The notes: a model not told the origin generated them from the sequence alone. A stretch of 64,000 nt of DNA from Malania oleifera (GCF_029873635.1 NC_080423.1:101618991-101682990); one strand, 5' to 3'; shown: positions 1-12,299, counted from the stretch's first letter. Program-made: numbers and translations.

Positions 1-300
1 ATCCTATTTGCTCCCCTAGGTTTCGCCTCTCAGCGTCAGCCCAGCAGAGCGCTCTTTTGCCGCTGGTGTTCTTTCTAATTTCAATGCATTAAAATATATA
101 ATGATTTACAATAGAAATAAAATCATTCTCAATTGGTATCAGAAGCAAATCAAATTTGAGCATAATACTTTTAATGTTCAAATCTTAACTTGTCTAAAAT
201 GAATACTCAAAATATAATTTTATAATTCTGCTTAAACTTACTTTTTTAAAAACAATATTTTGTTTTATTTTTAAACATAGCGATATTTTTGTCCACAAAA
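1..300. other. Presumed scramblase-like gene intron, nothing recognised
   Basis: AT-rich sequence with no coding similarity that I can see on either strand. It lies 3' of the last visible exon of the minus-strand scramblase-like gene, so it is probably part of its fourth intron. Confidence 0.3.
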
Positions 301-318
301 CAATAAACACTACTCGTG

Positions 319-620
319 TGTTAGATTACGACTTTCCCTAAAAGCTCAAGTTGTTAGGTTGTGGGCCAGCAATGTATATGAAGCTTTCAGACTCCCCCAC
401 AGGGTAGTTAGCACATGCAGCAATGAATAACCCATTTGAGGGAATTAGATAATTGTTTTAACCGCCACAAAATAAACGTCTGCAACAAGATTCATGAGAC
501 TAGATCCCAAGACCTCCTGGAAATAATCGCTCTGATACCATGCTAGAATACTACTTCACCTAAAAGCTTAAGTTATTTTATTATGTTGGGCACCAACAAT
601 GTTTTATCAAGCTTCAACAC
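319..620 (-). mobile_element. TRIM-like miniature LTR element, copy 1
   Basis: Two related terminal repeats of about 75 bases (319-391 and 541-615) share the core TAAAAGCT(C/T)AAGTT and a GGGC-C-ACAAT-(G)TAT-AAGCTT stretch. They flank about 150 bases with no coding capacity. Next to the right repeat, 529-540 reads GCTCTGATACCA. On the minus strand this is TGGTATCAGAGC, the initiator-methionine tRNA primer-binding site used by many plant Copia-type elements. This architecture (short LTRs, primer site, no genes) defines TRIMs. The repeats have diverged, so the copy is old. It sits in an intron of the scramblase-like gene. A second copy is at 33304-33606 and single-repeat pieces are at about 20845-20912 and, inverted, about 3755-3795. 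Confidence 0.6.
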
Positions 621-1116
621 ATAGTATAGATGAATCAGCAATCACCACTTGATGCAACACCAATCAAATCAAGATTCCATTATCCAAACTAAAATGAATC
701 GTCAAATCAAGCACTTAACAATGCTGCTTGCTTGGCTTGCACAATATCATAATAATTGATATCATGTGTAAATTAATGGCTCTTACCTACGCTCAGATAA
801 TCACTAAACGAAGTCATTTCGTTGCCTCGCCAGCAATGAAAGTTCAACTGATAATCTAGAATGGATTACTTCAAACATTAAAAAAAAAATCTATGTTTGT
901 GAGAAACAAAGAAATATGATCAAGGTGTAAAATGATCACTCCATGAACGTCAGCAAAAGCAGGAAAATCAACAATTTCCTTCACCTAAAAACTAATCTTC
1001 ACTCCTTGAGAAGAAGCCCAGAGAAGTGGCTGATTGACAATGTCAGAGTCCATGTAAGAACAATATGAAACAAAAAGAAATAAACACGCAACTTGCATGC
1101 TTTTCTTAAGAGAACT

Positions 1117-1141
1117 ACACACACACACACACACACACACA
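1117..1141. repeat. (AC)n microsatellite
   Basis: About 12 uninterrupted AC units inside the scramblase-like intron. A second, interrupted ACAC/ACGC run lies at about 1415-1440 in the intron next to it. Confidence 0.9.
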
Positions 1142-1290
1142 TGGATGCACATTATTTTGCAGAATTTAGATAATAATGCCACATCAATAGACACAACAAG
1201 AAAGCATGACAAATATATAAATGATCCACAGAAACAACGGATGATAAGTTTTTGAAGTTTAAAGAGTACAAATAAGACCAAATAGAATAC

Positions 1291-4200
1291 CTGTCTAGCA
1301 ATCAGATTACTCTGTTCACGAATATAGCCCACAGGCTGAAAAGCAACATTAAGAATCAGAGGATTGGTATACGTACGAACTGAGAAATAGTGCATTTTAT
1401 GTTTCAAAAAAAAAACACACACACACGCACACACACACAAGTGGAATATTTTTAAGGCTCCATTTAGAATTTGGAAAACGTGAGGGAAGGGAAACAAAAA
1501 TATGAGTGAATCAATTTTCCATTTGTTTGGTTATCAAGGAAAATAAGAAACTGTAAATGTCAGCAACCTTCCATTTCCTTATCTTCTATTTGAATAAATA
1601 TCCATTTTCAATATTTTATAATAAAAAGAGAAAATACAATGGAAGATCATCTACTTCCACTTTTTTTTTCCCTTTTTCACTTTACAATATCCTTAATCAA
1701 AATGGACTAAAGAGGATAAAGGGAATAAGAATTTTACTGACTGGGGGTAGCACACATCTACTATTGCATATCGGTTTTCCTGCAATTCCAACAAGCACAG
1801 TTACTAATGAAGAATAAGGGGGGGAAGTAAATACGAACAAAAAAAAAAAAAAAAAAGTGCTCAAGAAATCCAAGAATCAAGCACATAAGGATTCACTAGT
1901 TATTGAGCAAGAGAAACATGCACACGCGCATGCCCACCACCGCATCCTCCCCCACCACCCCCCCCCCCCCGCCCCACACTTATGGAGCCCCACCTTTTGG
2001 ATGAGAATGGAATTGAAACTATTAAATCAATAAAAGATAGTTATCTTAACATAATTGTGAGCCAGCTCAAACGATCCCTCCCCTTTTTCTGAATAACAAA
2101 TCGAGCAGTCAACCAATCCGTGTTTTATAGAACTTAATAAAGTGATTGAACTAATCATATCACCACCTGTTCACCATTAGCAGTGGATCAGAACTAGGAA
2201 ATGAAAATGGGGGAAGAGGTGGAATGGAGGAAAAGCCAAACAGTTAAATCCAGATGGGTTCAAAATATGCTGACAAGTTTCAGAATATTTCCAGGGTCAC
2301 TGGGTATGAAGATGGAATTTCAGAACTACTACCAAATCCACGGAGGACACAGAAAGGAAGCCAAAGTAAATGCAGGAGCAGAGGAAGAAGCTCAAAGGTG
2401 CCAAGGGATAGAAATTAGGTGACTGGCATGGTCCTTTAGATTATGAGGAAGAAGCTCCCAGGGGAGGGGTTGGTCTGTTGGAGAGGGCAAAGGGAGGAAA
2501 TTTTTTAAGCTAAAGTAGAGGGCATGAATAGAACTTTTGCTCAATCTCTTTTGAGTGGCAGAAAGCTGGAATTGCTAGCACTTGTGGCAGATGGCACAGC
2601 TGGTGGCATATAGAATCTGTGGGGGAGCAAGGTCATAAATAGGGCAGAAGCTTTAGTAGGACAGCTCCCTGTTTTTTCATGCTTGCTTGAATTTATAGTA
2701 GACAAAACACAAGATGGTTTTAACAGGAATTTATGGTTTGTTTTGATGATGGAAGGAGAGGGAAACTATGGGTTGGATTGCATGAGGTCAGGAAAAAGGT
2801 GGCCTTGGTGCATTGGTGGTGACTTCACTTTCATCCTGTTCCAGCTTTTAAAAGAGATGAGAATGTTGCAGGACAACAACAGCATTAAGCTCTCCCAGGT
2901 GATTAATCGACTCAATTGGGTCATCACCTTCCTTATACTATTCTTTCCTAATAAAAATCCTATTTTATCTTTTTAAACGAGGATATGTCATCACCTTCCT
3001 TGTACCATTATTTCCTAGTAAAAAAATCCTATTTTATCTTTAAAAATTTTGTTAAATAGGGAAGCAGTCAATTAAGAAAAAAAAAGTCATTTTTTGAAAA
3101 ACTTTGGTGAATAAATCAAGAAATTATTCACTATAAATATTCAAACATTGAATTTGGCAATGTGCATCCTGTGTTTTAATAGCCAACTTAAAATTGCTCT
3201 TCAAGCAAGAACTTGAAAAAATAATGGATAAATAGACATCCCAGCCCTCTTCAAACATCATACTAATGTGTATATGACAAGATTATTAGTAAACATAATA
3301 TGCTCTTGACTAAGAAGAAAAATGGAGGTTAATAGCTTGTAAGAAGTTCACCTGCTCAAAGCCAAGTGCAAGATTTGCCCATTCTATATCCCTTGTAATC
3401 ACCAAATTGGACCTGGCAAGAAGAGGCGCAATCCGAACCTTAAAAAATTAAGAAAATCTCAAGTCATCTCCACATGATAATAATAAGCAGCATCAAACAT
3501 TTAAAAATTAACTTTAGAACATTAAGATCCTGTTAGCCAGATATATATTGCAGGTCAATTCCCTAGCAGTTTAAAATTTTGGGGGCAAGCTGTAGCTTAA
3601 CACAGTATTAAAGCTGTGGTATCTGAAGCTTTTAGGTTCAAACCTCACTGCTCCATTTGTTGTGTCATTACCTGTTTGTCTCCCTCTCTATAAGCAATAA
3701 GGCTGCACATTAGCAAGATGTTTACAAACCAATGTGGTGTTTGTGTATTCCTTAATAACTTAAGCTTTTGGTTCAAGTGGTCTTTGAACAGACCTTAAGA
3801 AGCTCGCTTAAGTATGAGCAGATAAAAAACATGCAGCAAAACATTATGTCGCAGCCAATTATAACAATTTGCATCCATCAAAGAGGAAATTATGGTCTAC
3901 CTCCATGGAAAATTACATCATTTATTTGAAGCAGACACAGAAGACCAGCCAGGGACACTATAACGTTTTAAGTGGCAAACTCTCCCTTTTATGCTTGATT
4001 TCCCTTTTATCCATTGAGAAACAACACTAACTCATTTCCCATCGTAATAGGAAAACTTCAAGGAGAATAATATAAAAGAAAATTTCTGGCACCAACTTAT
4101 GTGAAGCTAACACAGAAGGGACACTAACATTTTAAGTGGCAAACTCTCCCTCTTTTATACTTGAGTCCTTTTATATCCATTATGAAACAACACTAACCCA

Positions 4201-5317
4201 TTACACATCATAACAGAAAAATTACAAGGAGAACAATATAAATAAAAATTCTGGCACTAACTTATTCACGTTTTGGTTGCAAACTCTCCCTATTTCATAC
4301 TCATGCCCTTTTCCTGTTCTTAAAGGGCCAACTCTAAACCCAACAAGCATTTCAATTTGCAATAAAAGAAAATGATAACAACTCAAACAGGCACAATAAA
4401 CAAAAGCATTACACAAGATAAGGGAGGGACGATTCAGATGGTATTGATAATTGATACTTGCAACGTAGGCTAAATAGTGCACTAGTGAGGAAGAGTGAGT
4501 TAGTTACTATAGGGGGCAGGAGAAGGGGTAGACCTAAAATAAGGAAATAGTGAGTGAGGATCCCTGAATCTGTAAAAAGAAATGGTTCTCGTGGCGAAAA
4601 AGGATTGATATAGCCGACTCCGCGGGACTTAAGGCTTGATTGTATTACACAAGAAGTAAGCCCGTCACTCATTCATATTTAGTTCTTAAGGAAAGCGAGG
4701 GAAGGAAACAAAATATGCAACAAACAACAAAATTTAATATTACACATAATTAACATTTTATTTTTCTTAAATTTTTAATCATATTAAAATAAATTTACCT
4801 CCTCTGGAGATTCTGGTTTCAGAAAACCAGTGACAGGCTCACTGGGAGGTGGTTGCTTCCGGCCACGAGATTTTTCTTTTGCAATGGAAGCGCCGGAAAA
4901 CCATCTCCCAAATGGGTGCTGGAAAAGGGGTTGCTTATCAACCTTCCGTTTCCTTTTAGCTCTGAAACTTCTCGCTTTTCTGTCTGCATCCCAAAGCTGG
5001 ACCAGAAAATCCCTATTCAATAGGGTACCCTTGTCGATGTCGTCGCGGCCACTTTGCCCAAACTGGCGAGACAATACCATGGCACTGTGCTTTGAGTTTC
5101 TTGCTGAGACTGATCTCTCCTTGGCACTCATAGCCGCAGCCCCAACAAGGGACTGCCGCAATAGTGTTGCCGGCAGGGATTCGATCTGGGATTGAAGAGA
5201 ATAAAAAGACCGAAGTTTATCGGCATCAAGAAATCCAATATGATGTTTGTTCCCCAAACCATACCATTTGGATATCCCAACTCCATGGGATTTGGCAATC
5301 CTGAAGAAGGAACGCAT
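1291..5317 (-). CDS. Phospholipid scramblase-like protein (AIM25/At2g04940 type), 5' part, runs off the left edge
   Basis: Four exons on the minus strand join in one frame: 5317-4799 (173 codons), 3438-3352 (29), 1779-1738 (14) and 1335-1291 (15). All introns are GT-AG. The 231 visible residues start with a basic, acid-poor leader (MRSFFRIAKSHGVGISKWYG) that fits a mitochondrial presequence. A linker with FLVQLWDADRK and FGRWFSG follows. Then comes the scramblase-family core: SPEEVRIAPLLARSN, ITRDIEWANLALGFEQ, ENRYAIVDVCYPQ and PVGYIREQSNLIARQ. This order matches the plant mitochondrial scramblase-like protein (family knowledge). The missing C-terminal half, expected to contain the LLRxRRPF and WWITSSIYAEI-like segments, was not found in 1-1290 and should lie left of the window. 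The start chosen is the first ATG giving the leader. A GA/GC/GT microsatellite lies just upstream. Exons 3 and 4 are very short. Family membership is near certain; the biochemical role is inferred from the family. Confidence 0.88.
1455..1710. repeat. MITE-like sequence in scramblase intron
   Basis: The segment contains blocks GGAAAACGTGAGGGAAGG and TTTGGTTATCAAGGAAAAT, which resemble the inverted repeats at 61357-61465 and 61757-61866 and a further piece at 4683-4795. The shared sequence and AT-rich spacer suggest one non-autonomous element family. Its termini were not resolved here. It ends close to the 42-nt exon 3. Confidence 0.4.
1780..3351. other. Intron 2 of the scramblase-like gene
   Basis: This is the intron between the 29-codon and 14-codon exons. 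It holds a poly-A run, a C-rich tract (about 1948-1976), and a less AT-rich stretch (2180-2900) without recognisable domains on either strand. Two near copies of an ATCACCTTCCTT(A/G)TAC-type stretch ending in TCCTATTTTATCTTT lie at about 2924-2974 and 2988-3042, a small local duplication. I see no other gene. Confidence 0.5.
3581..3735 (+). mobile_element. tRNA-derived SINE-like copy
   Basis: A Pol III-like box A (TGTAGCTTAACACAG, 3591-3605) is followed 44 bases later by a good box B (GGTTCAAACC, 3635-3644). A non-coding body follows, ending near AAGGCTGCACATTAGCAAG. The arrangement is that of plant tRNA-derived SINEs. No clean target duplication was found. A piece resembling the TRIM-like terminal repeat (about 3755-3795) follows. 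It lies in intron 1 of the scramblase-like gene. Confidence 0.5.
4435..4670 (+). mobile_element. LINE 3'-end fragment (RTE-like)
   Basis: The plus strand carries a degenerate copy of a LINE ORF2 end: a stretch like SELV-IGG-RRGRPK, then the equivalent of 'AAAAAGGATTGATATAGCCGAC...GGGACTTAAGGCTTGATTG'. The same block occurs at about 23580-23790 (plus) and about 27640-27930 (minus). In other plants this block precedes a (TTG)n tail, as RTE-clade LINEs have. It is 5'-truncated and decayed. Confidence 0.5.
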
Positions 5318-5328
5318 GTCGTCTATGT

Positions 5329-5340
5329 GCGTGTGTGCGT

Positions 5341-5373
<33 letters not shown>
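5329..5373. repeat. GT/GC/GA compound microsatellite at the scramblase 5' end
   Basis: Alternating GTGTGC, (GC)n and (GA)n runs begin about 12 bases upstream of the scramblase-like start codon. On the coding strand this is a (TC)n/(GC)n 5'-UTR tract. Such tracts are common next to plant transcription starts and are length-variable. Confidence 0.85.
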
Positions 5374-6050
5374 TTGCCAGCAGAAAGGAATTGAAGAGGC
5401 AGGACTCGGAAGGTCAACGAGCAGCAAGAATGGCGGAGAAGCAGGAAACGAAAAATGTCAGGGTGAACTGAGTATTCAAAAATCAATTCGAAAACAATTT
5501 TGCAGACTTTTGTTTCTTAAAAATTACAAAAATAAAATAAAGTTTTCAACTCCTTCCCCTCTTAACAATTAGGTCCGAATTCAAATCGAGTTAAGTTAAT
5601 ATAGTAATATTTAAATTTGATTCTACTAAAAAAATTTCGACTCAAAATTCTTAATTTCAAGATAATTAATTTCAAAATTATCAAACTCAATTAAAAATTC
5701 TTAAAATTAGAGCATAGCTCAATTAAATTCAATTGATTATAATAAATTAGTATATGCATATACAAAATATGTAATATATATACTATATATATTATATCAT
5801 TTATAAAAATTAATAAATTACAAATTTTCAGTTAAACTTATGAGTGGCATAACAAATTTTGAGCTCAACTTATTAAACTAATCAAATAACTCAAGTTTGA
5901 ATTAAGTAGACTCACGTTGAATCAAGTTACAAAAGAACTTAAGTACTTCGCAAGTTAACTTTTTTTTATACTCCTAATTGCAACTAATCTCTTTGTCATC
6001 AGATGATTAAATCATTCTTAGGCATAGCTTGTACAAAGTTACATTTTTTA
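5374..6050. other. AT-rich intergenic DNA upstream of the scramblase-like gene
   Basis: The first part is presumably promoter. From about 5580 it turns AT-rich, with many AATTCAA/TTGAGCT-like words resembling those at 32640-32790. No gene was recognised. Confidence 0.4.
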
Positions 6051-6059
6051 GATAATTTC

Positions 6060-6880
6060 TTTTAGATATCTTTTTTGTTAAATATTGAAGGACAGTTAAA
6101 GATATGGCTTGGGTTGATTAATATGGTAGGTAGTTTGGTTTTGGTGAGTCTTATGAAATATTGATAATAATTTTTGCATTTTAAAGAAAGGTAAGGTGAA
6201 TTTATTGGCTCAAAGAAAAGAATATAGATAAGAAATAGAGGCCAACACACAAAGAAGAATGAAAAAAGTACAAACTCCATGTACGCATAAAAGTTGTAAC
6301 ATCTATCATAGGTATCAAATAGAACTTTTTGAATAATGATGTTGGAATTGAGGTATGGATTGCAAAAATAATATTGCATTCCTAGCTTTTCAAGATGGAT
6401 GCATAGTGGCATTCTAGACTAATTTTGTTTTTGTTGCATGAAGACCTTTTCTAAGAGCAGATAAGTAATGAGTTTCCTCTTCTCATTTCAAAAATTACCT
6501 TATGCAGTTGAAATATTGTAGAGTCTAACGGCAAATCATTTTTTTAAATATGACACCCAAAAAAATATGATTTCTACTTTCAATTGTCTTGCATCCACAA
6601 GAGGCATAATTTGCTACTAGCTTTCCCCTATTACGGGAAATGGGATCTCGCCACTTGAAACCTTTCTTACGTTCAAAATATTTAAAGAACTACTAACGAG
6701 TCCAATAACTGCAAATTTTGAATAATAAATGTCCACTCAATAGAAACAATTTTAAGATCAACCTTCGAAGCCATCTTAGGAGTCTCGTAATTGATATAGT
6801 AATTGTGAAGTAGTTCATGAGCAAGAATATGTTGTCTTGTATTGTTCTCCTTTAATAAGAGCGGCTTGGTTGAAGTTTAT
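6060..6880 (-). mobile_element. Decayed LINE reverse transcriptase fragment
   Basis: Read on the minus strand from about 6860 downward, a broken frame gives AHELLHNYYINYETPKMASKVDLK...SIEWTFIIQNLQLL. This parallels the plant L1 motif (QELLHNYHxxxGxPRCAxKVDLxKAYDxVxWxFI). Further on comes GLHATKTKL, like the conserved GLxxNxxKS stretch. The 116-residue open frame at 6062-6412 is the AT-rich end of this fossil, not a host gene. Several stops and shifts make it non-functional. Confidence 0.5.
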
Positions 6881-7575
6881 GAAAGAATTATTATTCTCAC
6901 TTTGTTAATGTGTGCTCCCTATTGGACGTAATGGATTTAGTTTGTGTAAAATTTAATGCCTAAATCGAATTATTTAACATACTCTATTAACTAATATAGT
7001 CTTTCCTGATTTCTTCAAGAGAAAAAAAAAATCTTTAAGGGCGCTTTTTTTTATAGGGTTTTTTTAGAAAGAAATCGATTGGAAGAGATATTTATTCAAT
7101 TTATTACAAATTTATTGTTCGAATTAATTACAAATAATATTTTTAAATTTGTTAAAGTTTTGAAAGTGTGCCATCAAAATTTTATTTTTAAAAGAATACT
7201 AAAGTTGTGTTAAGAAATATGGAGTTGAAGGAATAACTTCTAAGGATAAAAAACAATAATAAAATTAAAATCAATTAAATTTGAACAAAACAAAATGTAA
7301 AATTGTAAAAAATATAATTTCATTCTAGGCTTTTGATCATATTGGCACCTTTCTAACATTTTTTTTTTTAAAGTGTCATTTTGACATTGTAACCTTTTTT
7401 GTGTGCTTTAAATTTTTTGTTACCTATATAAGAAGACAAAAAAATATATATGAAAGTTTAATTTGATGACAAAGGAATTTCCGTTTATGAGAGAAACTTA
7501 AGAAGATCGATTTCTTGTGTTTAAAGTATTCCACTAATAACATAATATCATGTTAACATTTAAATAATCGGGAGC
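6881..7575. other. AT-rich intergenic DNA
   Basis: Very AT-rich, with poly-T/poly-A runs and no supported gene, repeat boundary or RNA feature. Confidence 0.4.
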
Positions 7576-7579
7576 ATTT

Positions 7580-9990
7580 TGTTGGAATTTGTGTGATCCT
7601 AAGAAGGGGGTGAATTGGGTTTTAAAAACATTTTTGTTAAATTAACCATTTACACCGATTTACCACATATCATATCTCATTTTCACGTGCGTATGTAAAT
7701 TAATAAAACGATGAATGCAGACATACACGTGAAACATATCTCATTTAAAATAGATATGTTCATGCAAATAATTATTACGATAAATGAAAGCATACACATG
7801 CAGAAATTTAAGTGCAAAAATATAAATGAGATAGAAAAGACAACACACGATATTTGTTATCAAGGTTCGGCCAGCCAAACCAATCTATGTCCCCGCCTTG
7901 GGCATATCACCCAAGGATTCCACTAACCCTGCTCAATTATGGGTGGAGCAGAAACGGTTTACAATGTCATTCCGGGGTGGACATTCCCCAGCTCACTTAC
8001 CGGGTGGAGCCAACACCTTGCACACTTTCCTAGGAGGGTGCATCTCCTAGTTTCATTCAAAGGCATACTAATTTCCTTATCAATCACCTACCAAGCCCTC
8101 CAATTTATAGATTTTATGAAAACGCTCATTCTTATTTTCCAATGGGTGTAATTAACACCACAAAACAAAGGAGGACAAGTAGGTGATTGTCCCTCGCCAA
8201 ATGGGGATACACCCATGTGAGTCATTGCGATTTTTTGCAAAAACATTTAAGTCTATGCAACAAGACTCTAATACCAATTGTTTGAATTGGTGTATTCTCA
8301 AGAGGGGGATGAATTGGGTAATTAAAAAAAAATTCTCCTAGGTTAATTCAGATTCCACAAACAGTATTATACAAACTTAGGGTCTTTCTATATAATAAAA
8401 AACTCAATCAAAAATTCAAAAAATTAAACACAAACATTCAAGTGCTGAAATTTAAATTACAAAAATTAAAAGCAGACACAAGAAATGTTATCGGGAATTG
8501 GCCAATACTACTTACGTCCCCGTCTCAAGCGAACAAGTAAAAGGATTCCACTATGGTTGCTCACTTGTGGGTGGAGTAGCACCTAATACAACAACTTACA
8601 GGATGGTGCACCTAATTTTTTTAACTGGGTCTAAACTAGTTTGGGACTATTCACAGAGTTAGTCTCCCTCTTCCGACAACCCATCGGGAATACAATAGAT
8701 AATCAATAATTTTTGTACAAACAAATGCTTCTAATACAAGCTGATGTGTACAATATGGAGCTCAAATGCACTCACACATGATATGAAATATAAGCTAAGT
8801 GTGTATGTGATTTTCTCAAAATATCTCATGCAATCTTTGAGTTAAATGTATATAAACAACACTTCAAAGATTCAAACCCTAATAAAAATGATTTTCTCCC
8901 AAAAATATTTTTCAAATAAAGTACATGAGAACCTAGGGTTTTGGCTCAAAAATTTTTTTTTGCAATCACAAGCACGTGAGCCTTTAAATCTTGCAATGGA
9001 TGTGCAAGATTCACAAAGCAATGAAAATATTTCTCTACCAAAAATATTTATCAAAGAATAATGTGGGAGGAACTTGAAGAACACTCTCAAAATATGATAT
9101 GAAAATAAATAAGATATGAGAATTAAAAGATATTTGATTTGTAAAATAAATGCCCAAAAGAATGCTTAAAATAAATCTCTCTTGAAAGATTCTCAATGTA
9201 ATAAGTATAGGAGAGTATAAAGGAATGAAAAAATCAAAAATATTTTCAAAGTATTTTCAATCTAATCTTATGTTTAAATTTGAGTAATGAGTGGGTATAT
9301 ATAGTTGGGAGAATTTTTTACCATTAGGTACATATTAGGGATTTTAAAAAAATGTTTAATTAAGTTTTAACCCTAATTACTGCGGTTAAAATTAATGAAC
9401 CTGAGAGGTTCGGTCGCCCGGTCCATTGGTCCGGTCGCCCGAACAGACACAAGGATTGCATTGGGTTCGTTTGGCTGAGAGAAGTTCAGGTGGTTGATCC
9501 TACGAAGATTTTCCATTAGTTCGTGACTTTGGGCCGCTAGTCCATGGTTCGGGTTGCAAAACTCCTCAATTCAGTCTCTTGGGCCTATTTTGAACTACAA
9601 GTTCGATCGCCCGAGGATAGTAGGAAAAGTTACTTTTTGAGTTCAGTCGACCATGGACAATCAGTTCATTTTATGTTCGGTCGCCAGAGAGAAGTCAACA
9701 TGTTGACTCTATACCCTTTCAGTCGCCCAAACCAATTTTGAACTAAGAGTTCGGTCGCCCAAAGCCCTTTCAAAGCTCAAGTTAGATCCTGATTTTATTT
9801 ATAAGTCACCTTTGTTCACTATAAGGGATTTTCATGAAGTGCTTGGGAACCTATGGTCAATTTACGGCCAAGGCTTTTTAATTAAGCTTAAAAATCCTGG
9901 CATCGATCAACCAAGTCTTTTCTATGGTCATTGATTTCCCTATGGTCCGTCTACAGTCGTTATTAAGCTTTCATTCATACCATGCATGTC
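7580..9990 (-). mobile_element. Two related LTR-type sequences in direct orientation with a primer-site-like junction
   Basis: TGTTGGAATTTGTGTGATCC at 7580 and TGTTTGAATTGGTGTATTC at 8279 begin two related stretches. Both continue with a GAATTGGGT block, an A-rich block, and a TCCCCG-C-GGATTCCACTA...GGGTGGAG block. Just left of the second, 8264-8276 reads GACTCTAATACCA, which on the minus strand is a weakened tRNA-iMet primer site (TGGTATTAGAGT). The simplest reading is a minus-oriented Copia-type element, with its 5' LTR on the right and a shortened copy on the left, and no gag or pol left. It is old and broken. The right edge is uncertain. Confidence 0.5.
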
Positions 9991-10189
9991 GTGCATTATT
10001 ACACACCAAATAGAAAAACTAAATGCAATTACAAAGAGAAATAAATGTCTTCTTGTCTTCTTTTTCTTCTTCTTCTTTTGCTCCTCTTATCATGGAATAC
10101 GTCAAGCGGTATAATCTTTATGTTCCTCACGCTTCCATCAATCCTCTTTATGTGTGTGTTCTGAAATATTAACCTGTTCAAGTACTAAG

Positions 10190-11914
10190 TACACACATTA
10201 GTTCCAAGTACTTTGTCAGTATCAAAACAGGGATCGAACTCAAAAGGTCAACAACCTTATTTGCCATAACAAAATTTCAGTAATTACCAAAATATAAATA
10301 TACATCTCCCAAAACCGAACACAATGCCCTAGGGCATACCCAAAAAATACAACTCCCAACTCAAAAACTTACCCTGCAGTTAGGGCAATACAAAAGTCCC
10401 CTCTATCTCGGAGTACGTTTCACACACCTATCTGGATCACCTGAAATGTTTGGAAAGCTGGGGTGAGACACCTCTTAGTAAGACATAATAAGTTACATCA
10501 AGTGTGTAGCAAATGAGTTTTACATGAATAACATAATTATTAACTCAACTGTGTCAGATAACATTTCAATGTAAAACATATCATAACTCACACCTATGTC
10601 TTTTAAAATAACTTTCTATTTGAACATACTTATAACTGTAATAGGTAGTTTCTGCTCTTTGTAAAACTATATATATATATATTTATATAATTTTGAAAGC
10701 TTCCCTAGATGAATAACTGTATAAATGAATTAACCTCGCATGCTCGGGTTGTGCGGCCCATAAGCGGAACTTAACTCTGGCTGGCCTACCAAGCTAAGTC
10801 AAACTATAAACCTCTGTAGTACGATTGGCCTCCTCAACCTAGACCTGACTGCCAGGGAGCCTGTGTCTCTCCTTTAGGCACACTCGATTGTTCCATTCCA
10901 CACTCTATCTGAGATGTGTGGTTGCACTCTATACTGTGTTAGCAACGGTACTGTACCCTGTAATTTGTACTGGTCCATCAAAGATATGATACTATATAAT
11001 TCTATTTCTGTATATACTTGTTTTACCATGATTCTGTAATAAACTATAATACCATGATTCTGTAATAACTATAAATCATTACTCTGCAATAACTATATAT
11101 CAGGGTTTTGTAAAAGCTATGTATAACCATGGTTTTGTAAAAGTTGTATATAATCATGATACTATAAAGGTTGTATAAAACTCTATATTAAATCTCTGTA
11201 TTATATATGATATTTTTCATGCCACACAATTTTAATGAAACTATACAGGTAAAACTGTATTTTCCTACTATATGAAAATAATAAATATCATTTGTAAAAT
11301 TTTCTTGTAACCCAAATTTCGAAATTTTCACAAATATACCACCATTGTAAAATTCAAACCCATAAACACATGTACACTTTAATTAATAGAATTCTTGAAA
11401 ATTAATTGGTGTAACTTATTCCCCTTACCTAATTCTCAAGAAGTCTGCTAAAAATACTATATTCACGCCCACGGCGTTCAGAACTCAAAACCCCTGAAAT
11501 CATGTAATCTCAGAATAATATCACATTCACATTTTCCTCAGACCCACATACTCCATTCAACCAAGGAAACATTAAATATTTAACTATTTATCACTCTTAC
11601 CTCATTTCCTAAAGAAACGCCCGCAAGAATCCTAAACCCGCGCCTGCGGCGTTCACACCAAAACCTTGTATTCCACAAATCCCAATTTATCAATTCACTC
11701 CATAATTATGCTCATATTCACATTCCTAGACCTATACACCCATTTAAATAATAAAACACCAATCAACATCATAAACAACTTCCTCACCTCAGTTTTAGGA
11801 TGGTGTTTGGGATCCTTAGAACATAATTGTGCTCCAATTAAATTGAAGAGAATCACCACTAGGCCTTAGATACGGAGTCTGATTGTCGATCGGGCGATTC
11901 TAGAGTGAGAAAAT

Positions 11915-11955
<41 letters not shown>

Positions 11956-12290
11956 TTTAAAATTTACAAAAAAAAAAATGACCATGCAACCTTAATAGCA
12001 TTATGTCCCTGGCAAAAACCGTTGACGATTTTCTTAAGCTCCCAGAAAATCGTCGCCGGTTTTGTCTTTAACCTTACCCAGTTTTTAGTGTTACCCTTTT
12101 ACCCGATTGCGGTAAAACTATATAACCGTTAACGGTTTTCTTAACACTCTAGAAAACCATCACCAGTTTTTTCCTCTCCAACCCATTTTCCTCTTTTCCT
12201 TATTTATTTTTAATATTATATTTTCTGAGTCTCTATAGTACATATTCAAACTTTATTACATTTGGTTTTTCGTTCCCTCACAATATACGA
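10190..12290 (-). mobile_element. LTR-type sequence, probably Ty3/gypsy chromovirus, minus orientation
   Basis: The region has the internal features of the better-bounded solo LTRs here: a GGGGTGAGACACCTCTTAGTAAG block (about 10459-10482, reverse of the usual CTTACTGAG..GTCTCACCCC), GC-richer blocks with GGCC-ACC-AGCTAAGTC, and duplicated GCG(C/G)C-GCGGCGTTCA words (about 11465, 11640). It also has two GTTGACGATTTTC/GTTAACGGTTTTC repeats near 12020 and 12130. No ORFs survive. A (GA)n run lies at about 11919-11952. I could not fix the exact termini or a target duplication. Confidence 0.45.
11919..11952. repeat. (GA)n microsatellite
   Basis: About 17 GA units within the LTR-type sequence. Confidence 0.9.
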
Positions 12291-12299
12291 AAAGTTATA

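Noticed and set aside
1-1290. Search for the remaining scramblase exons (LLRxRRPF, WWITSS segments)
   Set aside because: No match was found on the minus strand. They are most likely left of the window, so no further exon is claimed.
3581-3660. Stand-alone tRNA gene
   Set aside because: Box A and box B are present, but the sequence does not fold into a tRNA cloverleaf that I can see. It fits a SINE better.
4830-5195. 121-codon plus-strand frame opposite scramblase exon 1
   Set aside because: It is a shadow of the minus-strand exon, whose translation matches the family and splices in frame.
6062-6412. Membrane-protein-like 116-codon minus frame
   Set aside because: It is the AT-rich end of a decayed LINE. 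Hydrophobicity here follows from base composition.
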